From Heliocybe sulcata (taxonomy: Eukaryota; Basidiomycota; Agaricomycetes; Gloeophyllales; Gloeophyllaceae), in NCBI GenBank assembly GCA_004369045.1, contig ML213505.1, positions 348,591 through 412,590 on the forward strand: 64,000 nt of DNA, written 5' to 3'. This document shows positions 34,315-45,453 of the stretch, piece by piece; within the stretch, counting starts at the first letter, position 1; each line of letters opens with the position of its first letter. The position numbers were made by a program, and so were the translations under genes. Below the pieces are notes generated by a model that was not told the DNA's origin, did no database searches, and worked only from the letters and a program-made list of their open reading frames with translations.

Positions 34315-34773
34315 TGTGGGCGGTGCTCGACTTGAATGTTGCACTTGGTTTTGTTTCTGTTATCTTTTCTCCTGCACCGCATCTCTATGGAGCTTTTTGC
34401 TATGTCGGTTTTGTATGGCTAATTCGGGACATGTACGATTCACAGAAGATCATACGCAGTGATGCTCGTTGCAACAAGCCGGCTCATCTAAGGTCATATC
34501 TCAATTGTTCGCGTCGGACCATTCGCATCCGTGATTTTAGCACGAGAACCCGAGACTAACCCCGCAATGTGTGAGTGAACGTGGCTCCGGTGCCCCTTCC
34601 CCGGAGCGGATGGTGTGCAGAGGCGGGGTCCGTGGAATGTCTATTCTTCTAGCGTTAGCCAGATTCCCGTCGGATACCTACGCTTCCCGACCGAGGTGAA
34701 GCGAGGATAAACCACAACCATAAATCGTCAAGCAAAGGCACTGCATCATGAGAGTGAGAGGCGGCACATGATT
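34315..34773. other. Intergenic, convergent 3' ends
   Basis: About 460 bases between UBC9 and SNU13 stop codons. No supported feature. Confidence 0.5.
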
Positions 34774-35329
34774 TTAGTATATAAGCCTCTCGATCGCGTC
34801 CTTGACGGTCTGAATCTGGCTCTGCAACTCTCTGGATTCATTTGTCGTAATGCTAGCAGCAATAACGGGTCTTGATACGCCGCAGGCACGGCCAAGGGCT
34901 GTCTTGGACTGCACGAAGACGTACGGAACATTCTGGCAAGTGGGGTGGTCACCACGTACACGAATAACCAATTGAGGAATGAAAATGCGCACCTTTTCTT
35001 CACACAGCAGAGGAAGGTGAAGGAGGATTTCCAGCGGCTCAGTGTCGGCGGTTAGGATGATAAACTCCGCAATACCGCGGTTGAGCGTCTTGGTGGCTGG
35101 AGAGGCAAGTCACAAACGCCGCACCGGAGAGAATTTTTCGAGACATACCTTCGTTGGCACCCTTCTTCAATTGCTTGTACTGTGAGGCCTGCTGCACCAG
35201 ATCAAGAATCTGAATACATTCGACCCGCCACGGTCAGTGTCAGTCTGGTTGGAGAAATCGAGTAAGGCTTGCCTGGTTGGTCAGCTCGGGGGGAGCAAGG
35301 GGCCATGCTTTTCCTTTGGGCTCAGCCAT
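34774..35329 (-). CDS. SNU13: SNU13, 15.5K kink-turn-binding protein, with a GC-AG intron
   Basis: Four exons give about 127 residues, the family length. Exon 1 (35329-35273) encodes [19 protein letters not shown]; exon 2 starts [20 protein letters not shown]. The intron between them (35272-35210) begins GCAAGC, not GT, and ends TTCAG; no GT donor gives the conserved TNQ-ILD junction. The L7Ae core follows: [57 protein letters not shown]. It binds kink-turns in U4 snRNA and box C/D snoRNAs in the nucleus. Confidence 0.95.
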
Positions 35330-35812
35330 TACGACCTCACGTATCGATGATCCTTGGTCGGCTAGAAGGGTAGAAATAGGATTGGGAAAGAGGTTGAAAG
35401 ACAAGAGCGCGCACTGGCAGTGAACACATTTTCTGGAAACCACGTGCTCGATCTGGCAGCTCCCAGAATAGAAATTTTGCTGTGTCCTGCAGTCGACACC
35501 TCGTCATGCATTCATGATTTGTTAAGTCTGTCGCATTTCTAATGCATCTGAGCGCTAGGCTATCCTTCGTACTAGGTATCTCTCAAGAAGACTAGAGGTC
35601 TCAAAGGCCGGCACTGCTGGTTCATGGGAGACGGCGAGGAGGCTTTCTTCGCAGCTGTGACGCAGCTGTGACAGGGAGCAACATGATCGAACCACCCGAA
35701 ACCGCTCCTGGCTAACGTTGACGCGTCCAAACCAGAATCGCACACATAAAACGGCCAAGAGATCTATTCTTTCTGTACGCTGCCTTCGTTATATTGAAGT
35801 AACACTTCCCTG
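35330..35812. promoter_or_regulatory. Divergent promoter region
   Basis: About 480 bases between the SNU13 start and the unnamed gene at 35813. A direct repeat of GACGCAGCTGTGACAG-like sequence is seen around 35655-35672 (CAGCTGTGACGCAGCTGTGAC). Nothing else recognised. Confidence 0.35.
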
Positions 35813-36930
35813 ATGGCCTCTGAACCACCCGTTGTCAACGTACACACGCCAACCTCGTCCTTTGCTATCGTTCACTCACGTATGTCGGCCGACTTGCTGC
35901 GGGGCATTCTGGGATTGATTGCATCCTTTGTGCAGTTAGCTCCGATTCCCTGAAAAATCTCTTTGATACCCTCAGCAGAAAGGCGCATACAGATTATCAT
36001 GGAGAGCGAGTGGGGCCAGGATGGGTGAAATACGAATGGAATGGTACTGCCTGGAATATGGATGATGGTGAGTGTCCGCCTTGCAGGAGTACACAGAGTG
36101 CGAACATATCTCTATCCACAGACTCTGATTACACCATCTTCAAGTGGCGACAGAAGACCGCATCCGAATCTTCGTCTGATCACACGCCAACTCTCCACTT
36201 GAACGATCCTAAACGCCCCCTTCCCGCGGCGCCTGCCTACCGCAATCCATCCTTCTATCTCTTCAGAGCAAATGATGAGAAAGCGCCACCAAAACGCTCA
36301 CCATCTAAATTAGCACCTCGGTCTGTCATAAGTGGCAAGTCCAGCAGGCGGAAGAGCCAGATCTTAGACGAGGACGACGCTATTCCGAAGCACAAGAAGG
36401 AGTTCGAGAAGTTCCACAACGAGAACGGAGTGAGGACAGTAATGGGAAGTATTGGGCCTGTCAAGGACGGTACGTCGCTGGATCGGCTTCAATGCAGCCT
36501 GGATTGACAGAAACTATGCTCCTAGTGCGTATGCTGCTGAAGAACGGCTACAGACATGTCTACATCTCCCGTAAGTTTGCATTAAAGCACGGGTTTATAC
36601 CTCGTGATGCGGCACCGGGTCACTATGGCTACAGTGGTCTTGTCAAGTGAGTGTTCCGGCTCCTTGCCTTGCCTGCCACTTACGAGAACGCTTTCCAGCA
36701 TTGGAAAGTGGCCCGTTACACTCGGCCGCACGAAGACCACGCACTCTGTCTACCTGTCGGAAGAGTCCCACTTCGACGTCGTCCTGGGCAGAGCCTTCAT
36801 GGAGATGCGCCAGATAAAGACTGATCCCACGGACCCTACAGACATTGTGTGTCTTGATACAGGCGAGAAGATTGATTGCGAGCTGGTCATCTTGAAGGAT
36901 GGCAAGGGAGAGATTATCACTGTTACGTAG
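35813..36930 (+). CDS. Unnamed fungal protein, PB1-like N-terminus and protease-fold-like C-terminus
   Basis: Five exons give about 300 residues starting MASEPPVVNVHTP. Residues 20-80 (LSSDSLKNLFDTLSRK, then GWVKYEWNGTAWNMDD and DYTIFKWRQ) look like a PB1 or ubiquitin-like fold. A basic Ser/Pro linker (RKSQILDEDD) follows. The last 110 residues are well conserved in character: YISRKFALKHGFIP, YSGLVNIGKWPVTLG, VYLSEESHFDVVLGRAFM, DIVCLDTGEKIDCELVILK. The S-x2-F-A-x2-H-G, the turn, and DVVLGRAF suggest an aspartic-protease-like (retropepsin-type) beta fold; whether it is active is unclear. I recognise this as a recurrent fungal gene type but cannot name it. It does not sit in a mobile element and looks like a normal host gene. 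Confidence 0.8.
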
Positions 36931-37222
36931 CATTTGATACGGAACAGTGCAAGGACCTCGGATTCTCATGGACTTGTATTCTTGTATTGGCAGCGGACAT
37001 ATTTGGCTGAAACTCTGTCTTCATTGTTCAATTATCTTCCACTGTGCGGCATAGGAACATGATACTGGACACTAACCCGACGGCAAAGCCATCTAAATTT
37101 ACGCGACATGAAATAATGACGCGCCTGGATCGTTCATTCGGCGCATGTACTGGTAACTGACTCTGGCCTTATACCCCTACCACGGCTGGTCCTCCTGTAC
37201 TGTTTGCTCATTGGTCTTCGCC

Positions 37223-40200
37223 ATGAAACGTCTCTTTGCCCGACAATCTCTGAAGCCGCCACCGAAAGCGCCTGCAGTGCCAGTAACCGTTCCGCCTGCA
37301 CCAACCGTGCAAGCGACGACAACGGGCCTGCAGCCGAAATATGTCGTCCCTGCAGTGCCGCACCCATTTCCGCACGAACATATCGCGGTGCTCGTAACGA
37401 AAGAGGGGCTGCTTCTTCGACCATTTGTCCCTGGGTTGACCCACCATGAAAGCCATGTAAAGATTGGATGGGGCATGAAGCCCGTAGTGGAGGAGGTTCA
37501 GGGAGATGGGGAGGGTCCGGATGTGGATTGGGATGAGAGTGTGGTAGTTTATGGGATTGTCGGTATTATGGAGCTGTTCTCTGGTATGAACATTGTTTGT
37601 ATGGGATTTAGGAGCGGATTGAATGTAATGCTCTTGTTCTGTAGCGGCGTACCTGTTGGTTGTTACGTCTAGGTCTGAACCTGGATCATGTAAGAAGAAT
37701 TCTTCATTGGGAATAAATTGATAACTTATACTCTCGAAGTGCTTGACCCTGACCACCCGGTATACGGCGTGAAGGGAGTTACGGCCATCCCCCTGACGGA
37801 AGAACGCGCAAGGATGGCGGTCAATACACTAGCATCGCGGAATGCAGCCCTTGCTCGCCCTTCCCTTCTACCCTTCTCTCCCTCGGAAGAGCCGACAGAT
37901 CCTATCCAGGCGTTACCTTCAGAAAACAAAGACGAAGGATCGACGGAGCCCCGCGTGAAGTTCGCGGAGGAGACACAAACGAAGCTAATGACCCCGCTAA
38001 TGAAACGGGAGTTCTCCTTGGAAGACGAGGATAATACCCCGCCATCTCCTACAGAATCTGGTTCTTCTACTCCGTCCTCAGTCATTTCGGACAATACCTC
38101 GGTAGCGAAGACTATCGCTAACCGTCTCTCGTTCTGGAATAGAATGTCGGTGCCTAGCTTAAAGCGAAGTGACACTACCGAATCCATGGACTCCGAAACG
38201 TCACGTCTGACGCTCGGCGAGGAGGGCGAAGAGGCTCTCGAGTTATCAGCCCAGGATCCCAGTCAGGAGCCCGGCGAAGCACTGGCTACGATTCTCACGG
38301 AAACAGCGCCTGCACCTGCTACCGTCGAGGAACGGCATACCCAGCTGGAGGACAAGATCGTCAAAGAGGCTATCAGGGAGTTCTCCATGGGAGCTATGTA
38401 TTTCGCGTACAACTTCGGTGAGCATATATCCTACCGTCCCAGACAGTTTGACGATATCGGTAGGTCATGCTTGGGCTAGATGTAACAAGGTCCTTTCAGC
38501 ACAAGCACGAGGAGGTCAATAAGTCGAAGCGGCACAATGCGTTGCTTGCGGGCCTGAATGCGCTCGGTGACGAGCACACGTTGAGCCCTGTCGGGGACAA
38601 GATAGACGTGTTCGCGGAGGCGCATCCGACCCTCCCTCTTTGGAGGCGGGTTGACCGCCAGTTCTGGTGGAATGAGTGGCTGAGTAAGCCGTTCATCGAT
38701 GCCGGGGTGAGTAAAAGCCCATATGGTCTGGTTTTATTGTATATTCATGTTGTTTCAGCTGCACTCGTATGTGCTACCAATTATGCAGGGCTACTACCAG
38801 GTGGCATCATTCCATGTACCACGCGAGCCTGTGGGTTCGGAAGAGGGTGACTCAGCCCTTGTGGACTATATCCTCATTTCTAGAAGGTCAAGGGAACGAG
38901 GTGGATTGAGATACCAGAGACGAGGCATCGACGACGAAGCCAATGTTGCGAATTTTGTTGAGACAGAAGTTGTCATGCGAGTCGAGGTATGCTTCATATA
39001 CTCGAGATATGGGATCGAGAGACATAAAACCTGACTCCCGTTAAAGCGTGAAGGCACCAGTAATATTTTCAGCTACACTATAATACGGGGTTCTAGTAAG
39101 TCCTATCCTCCCACGGATCAGGTAGACGGTCTTGACTTCTCTCGTAGTCCCGCTGTTCTGGAGTCAACCTGGATACAGTCTCAAACCAGCACCCGTCTTA
39201 TCTCCGGAACGGACGCAGGAGCAGAATCTCGACGCTATTCGGAGGCACTTCCAGAAAGTCGTCTCAAAATACGGACCGACTGTAGTATTTTTATCTCCAT
39301 CCTAACCTTGCGGATGCTCATGGTTTGTCATGCTCAGACTATCGTCAACTTGGCTGAACAGCATGGCAAGGAGTCCGTTGTTACCCACGCATATAGGGAA
39401 TATACGGCCAAGATGAATATGTCAGAGGTGCAGTAAGTGGTCTGTAATCACGTCATAATATTTCCTCCGTGACACTTTCTAGGTATAATGACTACGACTT
39501 CCACACGGAGACGAAAGGCATGAAGTATGAGAATATACACAAGCTCATTGAGCAGATGGAGCGTGTCTTCGAAATTCACGGGTGAAGAAGTCGCTGATGC
39601 CTGAAATTCAATTACTCACGGTTTGACGATTTAGATATTTCTGGGTGTCGAACGATCATCTTATGTCGGAGCAGAAAGGTGCTTTCCGTGTCAACTGCAT
39701 AGACTGCCTCGACAGAACGAATGTGGTTCAGGTGCGTACTGCCGAGTAAGAACTGTACAGCCTGACACGACAGCTCTTGGCAATCAGTCAGCATTCGCGC
39801 GACACGTCTTGGACAGACAACTGGGTGCTCTTGCTTTATTGAATCCATCTACTGGTGTCAGAACGGAAACTGATATTGTGTTCAACGACGGTACATCGTC
39901 TTCGCAAGTGCTGTTCTGCGTTCTGACTGTCACTCAGTATGGGCGAACAACGGCGACGCAATTAGTAGAATTTAGTAAGTTCCGGTCAATTAAAGCAGGT
40001 ATTAGATTACTAACTTGGCTGACAGCGCTGGGACGTCTGCGTTGAAGGTATGTGTTTAGTGATCTTGTTCCGTGGTGCATATATGCATACTTCTCTCTAG
40101 GGCGATTTCACAAGGTTGGTGGAATATTCCGTACGGACCGTGAGCCCTTTGTTCACGCTCCCTGAAGAACTGGCAAACGTGACTTGGGTGGTATGCTCAA

Positions 40201-41429
40201 TGACGGTGTCAATTCACTGGCAAGGTTCGCAGATCTTCGCCGTCGCTGCCGTTGTCTGAACTGAAAATGGATTATATGGCAGAATGTACACTTCCACCTT
40301 CAGCGACTGGTTTTGTCAAGCGGTCATAGACTATATGCTCGGCTATCGTACTGTTTCAGTATTCTCCGAGTTCCTCTTGAAGCTGCAGTCCAGTGATCCC
40401 AGCGATTTGATCCGGCTGTCGAAGATTCGAGCAGAGGCTATTGCAACCTCGGTATCTCGAGTACTGTTGGAGGGCGAGCGCTTACTCTCGGGATGGACGC
40501 TGTTCTCTCCGGCCGAACTGAACACGAAAATAAGCCGGAGCTTCGAGGAGAAAGTGCTTCTTCTGGTCAGTCATCATTTGCTGCCGAGATTCGTCTGAAT
40601 ACTGACAATTCAGTCTAGACCGCCAGGGCACTGTACATTGTTGTAAGTTGCAACAGCTATCAAAAGCTGGCGCACTCGTAACGATGCATAACCAGAGTTA
40701 CGATTATGCCCTCGGTAAGGTCAAGATGTACACTCGCGTGCCTCTTGGGGATATTACGAAGATCAGCAAAGGTGGGTGTCAACTCAGGCACTGCTCACCT
40801 CTTACTTAATGTGCACAAGGCGCATACATCCTCTCACCGCTGGAGGAATCGAGTAAAGACCCTCTGCAGAACGCCGGGTTCATCGTAACGTGGCTCAATA
40901 CTAATCAAGACACGCGAGTAACGAGTTACTCGGTACGAAATAGCCCCGAGTCACCTTCGGTGGCATCTTTCCCAAACTCGCTTATGTCGGGCAGGCCGTC
41001 GATCCTACCCAGTCGGTCGCGCAAGGATTCCAAGCTTTCCAGGGTCCTCTCAAATGCGACCCCCGACGTTTCCAGCACCACGTGTTTTGCAGCATTCAAG
41101 GCCCTATCTATTGATCCTGCAAGGTCACGGAGAGGATCTGGCAGTTTTGAAGAGCAGGCTGATGATTTGACTGGTGCCACAAACTGCAAAGAGGCCGTTG
41201 ACTTGATAGTGGACGCAATCGAGCGGGCTTGCAAGGACGTAGGGTCCGCTCATGATGGCTTCGTTGCGGAGGAGGACGTCGTGGGGTCAGTCAAAATATG
41301 CATAGTTCCCTTCGCCTTTTGCACTCATACCTTCCCTCTAGCTTGGCGGAAGCACAGAGAATGACTACAGTCTACTCGAAGATGGAGTATGGTATCAAGA
41401 GGCTCCTGTGGTTAGGTGCTGGGACCTGA
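37223..41429 (+). CDS. Sac-domain phosphoinositide phosphatase, Sac2/INPP5F-like
   Basis: A gene of about 18 exons and some 1,050-1,100 residues; start at [14 protein letters not shown]. The Sac domain is interrupted by a long acidic Ser-rich insert (about residues 190-370) before [17 protein letters not shown]. The second half has [38 protein letters not shown] and the catalytic P-loop [15 protein letters not shown] with C-x5-R-T. A C-terminal hSac2-type domain is clear ([43 protein letters not shown]). This layout matches Sac2 phosphatases acting on PI4P or other phosphoinositides on endosomal membranes, not yeast Sac1 (no C-terminal membrane helices) or Fig4. Ends LLWLGAGT. Confidence 0.93.
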
Positions 41430-41787
41430 CGCGACGATGTGTTGGACATTTATCCTGATGCACGCTGCTTGTGCACGGAAAGCATATACCCTGTTTGCAG
41501 AATATTCCCTGCAAGCTTTCCAGGATTTGCGTAACGATGAGGGATATATTACAAAGGAGGGTTCCACTACACGCCGCGTAACGAGGCGATCGAAGTACGT
41601 AGGTAAGACAAGGTAAAAGATCCAAAAAGATGCTGTAAATGATGAAAGAATACAATGTTTGAGGTCCGTGGTAGCTGATAAACATAAGCAAGGTATAGAC
41701 CGTCCCGAAACGGAGCAAAATGAAATTGTAATCCGAGGACCTAGAATCCCAATATCAACCTGACGAGTGGTATATCCACCCAGCCAA
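41430..41787. other. Intergenic, convergent 3' ends
   Basis: About 360 bases between the Sac2-like and LIM gene stop codons. No feature recognised. Confidence 0.5.
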
Positions 41788-44688
41788 TTACCGCAAGCCG
41801 TTGCCGCCCAATTGCGTCAAATCTATGAATCGGGTGGTTCTCTTCATGGCCTTGAGCACCCTATCGTCGTCCTCCTCCTCGTCGTCCCCATTGTGAACCA
41901 TGAAGGCATGGCGCTCGCATAACATCCGCCCTTCGACTTCATAATACTCATCTAACTTCTCTGAGCAACCACGAGGATATTCGCAGAGCAGATGTTCAGG
42001 ATGGTACCGGTCACCTGCATGTGAAACAGCACAAGGTCCTTCGATTGGCTGGCCGCAGGTCGCAGCGGCACACAATGAATCGTTGGCTTCGTGGTAATGG
42101 TATCCACAGAAAGGCTTGCCGTCGAAAACATAGAAGGTCTTATCCGGGAAGGGTCTCTGCCATAACCAATGAACGTAAGCGGGCTGAGTATTCAACAACC
42201 CAGGAAGGTAGACACTCACGTGACAAGTATGGCAATTAAAGCATTCGCGGTGATATTTGCCCTTCAGTTGGCCATCGGAGGAGGACACCGCATGCTTCTC
42301 TATAGGTAAATTACAGCGGCGGCACTATAAATACCAAAGACGGTCAGCCGTCTCGCAAGGAAGAGCGAGCGCATACAGCCACTCGAATATACACAGGGGA
42401 TGCAAGGACACTCACCTTTGGTAGATACATGTTCTTCCAGCACCTCTCGCAGAGCACCCCGCCATTGTCCGTCCGCACCCATCGCCCGTCATCAATCCGT
42501 CTCTCGCAGCGCCTGCACCTCCGCTCCCGCTTCTTGTTCCCCTCCCCCAGCGCATGCGTATGCAACGTCGGGCTCGTGTGGCTCCTCGTCGGCAGCTTCA
42601 TTGCGCCCGACCCGCGGTTCGACGTCGTGTTCGACTTGGTCAGGCCAGTGTGGCCGGGGCCAAACGAAGTGGAGGTAGTGGAGGTCGTCGGCGACGTCGG
42701 GTCCTCGAACAATGTCTCCATCGCCCGATCCAACGCACCCATCCCGCTTCGCGACGAGGAATACGACGAGTCGGATATACTGCGCATCGGCAAATTCGAC
42801 GGCCCTCCTCTTGACGGTGAGGACGCCGAGGTCGAGGTCGATTTCGAATAGTCCAGCCTGGTGGTCCCGCTCTTGTCCGACATACTCGGGAAGCGCACCT
42901 TGTGGGGCGAATTGTTATCCTTCACCGACAGAGGCTGCACAGTCGAGCTGACCATTAGCCCAGCCTCATCGTCGTCAGTGTCGTCCGCATACGCTAAGCC
43001 GCTGCCAGAGTACTCCGAGCTCGAATCCGCATCGGGTGAGATCGGTCTCGGTTCATCCCGTTCATCGGTGAAGCCAAACCCAGGGGCCGACGGCGAACCG
43101 GGCAACTTGTTCTTGAATTTCTCAAAGAAGGGTAGCGACGGGGTCATTGGAGTTGTGGGTGTTTGCGAACGCTTTGTGTAGTCTGATGGCGTGGGCGTGG
43201 GCGTCTGAGTGAGACGATCGACCTGAGTGAATGTGTTGGCAGGAGAAGGTGTCCTGGAGGAGGCGATGGCAGGGTGAGATGGGGATGAGGTTCCCGGGAA
43301 AGAAGTGGGGGAATATGGAGAATGTGGTGAGTGCGTTGATGAATGAGTACTGGGGTTGGGCGAAAGAGGAGGAGTGTTGGCCGCTGTCAGAGCAAAAGGG
43401 AGAAAAATCTATGTCAGCGTTGCGCACTACTTACATATAATTTCCAGGGTAGCGAAGCAGTATATATTCAGGACAAGAAGCCTCGGATTCAAGAGGAAGT
43501 GCTGATGATGTACGGCGCAAAGGCAAAGATAAGACTCTCGGACTTACAATTTAAGACATTCGATGCCGTGTTGATGTCAAGGAAACGAGGCGCATTCGGC
43601 CTCCGACCATCCATGCTTGGCGTTCCCCACTCATTATCCTGTCCGGGCAGGGCGTGGCCGGTTGTGAACATTGCAGCTCTGGCCACCGCAGCGAATCCTC
43701 GCCTACCAACTCCCGCCATACCCGCCTCACCGCCCGTCTTGGTGTCGGGTTCATCAACCTTCGGCGATCCTGGGGCAGGAGATGGAGGCGTCCTTGGGGG
43801 AGGTGCTGGGGAGGTGTACGTACTGGATGAACTTGGATGACGGTGCACAGGCAAAGTACCAATGTGTGAAGAAGTCGAAGGGGTGCGAGGGAGGGGTATT
43901 TGGGGTGGCGCTGCGGAAGGGAACGGGTAGTGCGCTGAGCCATTGCTCGGGCGCCTGATTGTGGAGGGGTTGCTAGCTCGAGAGGGAGGTTGAACGAGTG
44001 GAGCGGACGGTGTATTGTTGCGGGTTGGGGGTATAACGGGGCTGGACATGAATTCGGGATACTCTCTTCTCGGACTGGATAACGTTCGTGCTCTGGGGTC
44101 TACAGGCTTACCGCCATCATTCGGATAAGCATGTACGGATGCAGACGGTGAGACGACGCGCTGCGGAGCATTTGGCGGTGTTCCGGCACGGCCAGGAATA
44201 AAGGAATGGGTGCCAGCGCGATGAGCCGACACAGACGGTGCTCTCTCACGAACAGGCGGAATGCGTGCAGACGCTCGGGGATCCGAAGAACTTGGGCTCG
44301 GAAGGCTGCTGGTGGGAGATGAGGCGCTGGATTCAGATGTTCGTGAGAGAGGACTTGGACCGCGTTCGGGCCGTTGGTTCCTCCCAGACACTGACAGTGA
44401 GGAGGACCTTTGCTGGCCAGCGGAACCCGGTGGCGAGGCTTTGCTCGGCGGCTCTGGTGGACTGGAAGTGCGAGTTGACGAAACGAGATTCTGGAGACGC
44501 GTAGGCAGCAAGCCGGTTACAGACTTTGCAGATACGGGCGACTTTGGGAGCGGAGGCGCTGGGGCGCAGACGTGTTCACCTAGCTCCGAAAGCGCGACTG
44601 GTTCATTGCAATTCGAACACTTTACGGTCGGCAAGAGCTGAGAAAGGCGCGGGGGACCAGAGGGAGCTGGGGAGAGTAGTGAGGCCAT
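41788..44688 (-). CDS. LIM-domain protein, paxillin-like layout
   Basis: Four or five exons give about 850 residues. The start (MASLLSPAPSGPP) is followed by a small Cys/His motif CSNCNEPVALSELGEHVC (C-x2-C-x12-H-x-C). A 550-residue Ser/Pro/Thr-rich disordered stretch follows, with many SP and TP sites; an intron joins NVLN to SANTPPLSPN. The C-terminus carries LIM-type zinc fingers: CRRCERRIDDGRWV...LCERCW, CRRCNLPIEKHAV, YHRECFNCHTCQRPF...CGYHYHE, and a last one with CGQPIEG, YHPEHLLCEY, MLCERH. Fungal proteins of this plan (Pxl1-like, Lim scaffold) act in cell polarity and cytokinesis. The exact orthology is inferred. Confidence 0.9.
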
Positions 44689-45453
44689 GGGTGCTTTCCA
44701 AGATAAAGAAGGAGCGGGTGGTAAGTGGTATTAGACGGCCAGTGTGTACGGCGTGCTCGACGTCGAGCGCGACGCCGACGAGAAGAGATGGTCCGTGCGC
44801 GGATAAGTATTATTAGAAGGGCAGAAGGGGTAGCATAGAAAGAGACAAGGCAGGAGAAAAGGAAAATGCACCAGAAGCCGACGCACGCTGGGTCGGGGAA
44901 CCAACTCATGCGCAAGAAGCTCGAGAAGCATCTGCCACGAGCCTTCCATCACAAGCCCGGCGCTAACTACGGTCATGCGCCCGCCACAATCCCCTCCCCT
45001 TCTCTGCCACACGTAGCGCAACACCCTTGGCGGAACACCACCACCACCCACCGCTCGCAGAAACGTCCCCTTGCGCACAAGCGCGCCTGGAATCAGAAGT
45101 CAAAGGAAGCTAACCGCAACCACCAACAATCTCGATGCAACGATTTACAAATCCGGGACTGCAACGATAATAGCCGACCGATAAGATACACTGGCCACCA
45201 TCCAATCCAGTCCATTATTTACATCAAGCTGGTTTATATGAACTCTATACCTAAGCCTGAGGGATAATCTAGAATACACTTTTGCTGCCACGACCTCGTT
45301 CGTTACCTGCAGCGTCTCTCCAAACCAATGCAGCCAAGTTCGAGATAGTACGTCCGAGAGGTCAACAGAAAGAATAGATGAGCCAAGGAAACGCGTGGGG
45401 GTGAAGACAGATCATGTCTCCGCCGGGTGGACAACGGGTAGCAACCGAGGAGG
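44689..45453. other. Intergenic, tandem minus-strand genes
   Basis: About 765 bases with the LIM gene promoter and the 3' region of the Zn2Cys6 regulator. Pyrimidine-rich on the minus strand near 44820-44870. The plus-strand open frame at 44866-45267 shows no domain. Confidence 0.4.

Noticed and set aside
36140-36930. Reading the protease-fold-like C-terminus as part of a retroelement.
   Set aside because: It is in a spliced host-type gene with a different N-terminal domain and no flanking element parts or terminal repeats.
44866-45267. 133-codon plus-strand frame rich in His and Asn.
   Set aside because: Lies in the promoter of the LIM gene; low-complexity content and no splice partners.
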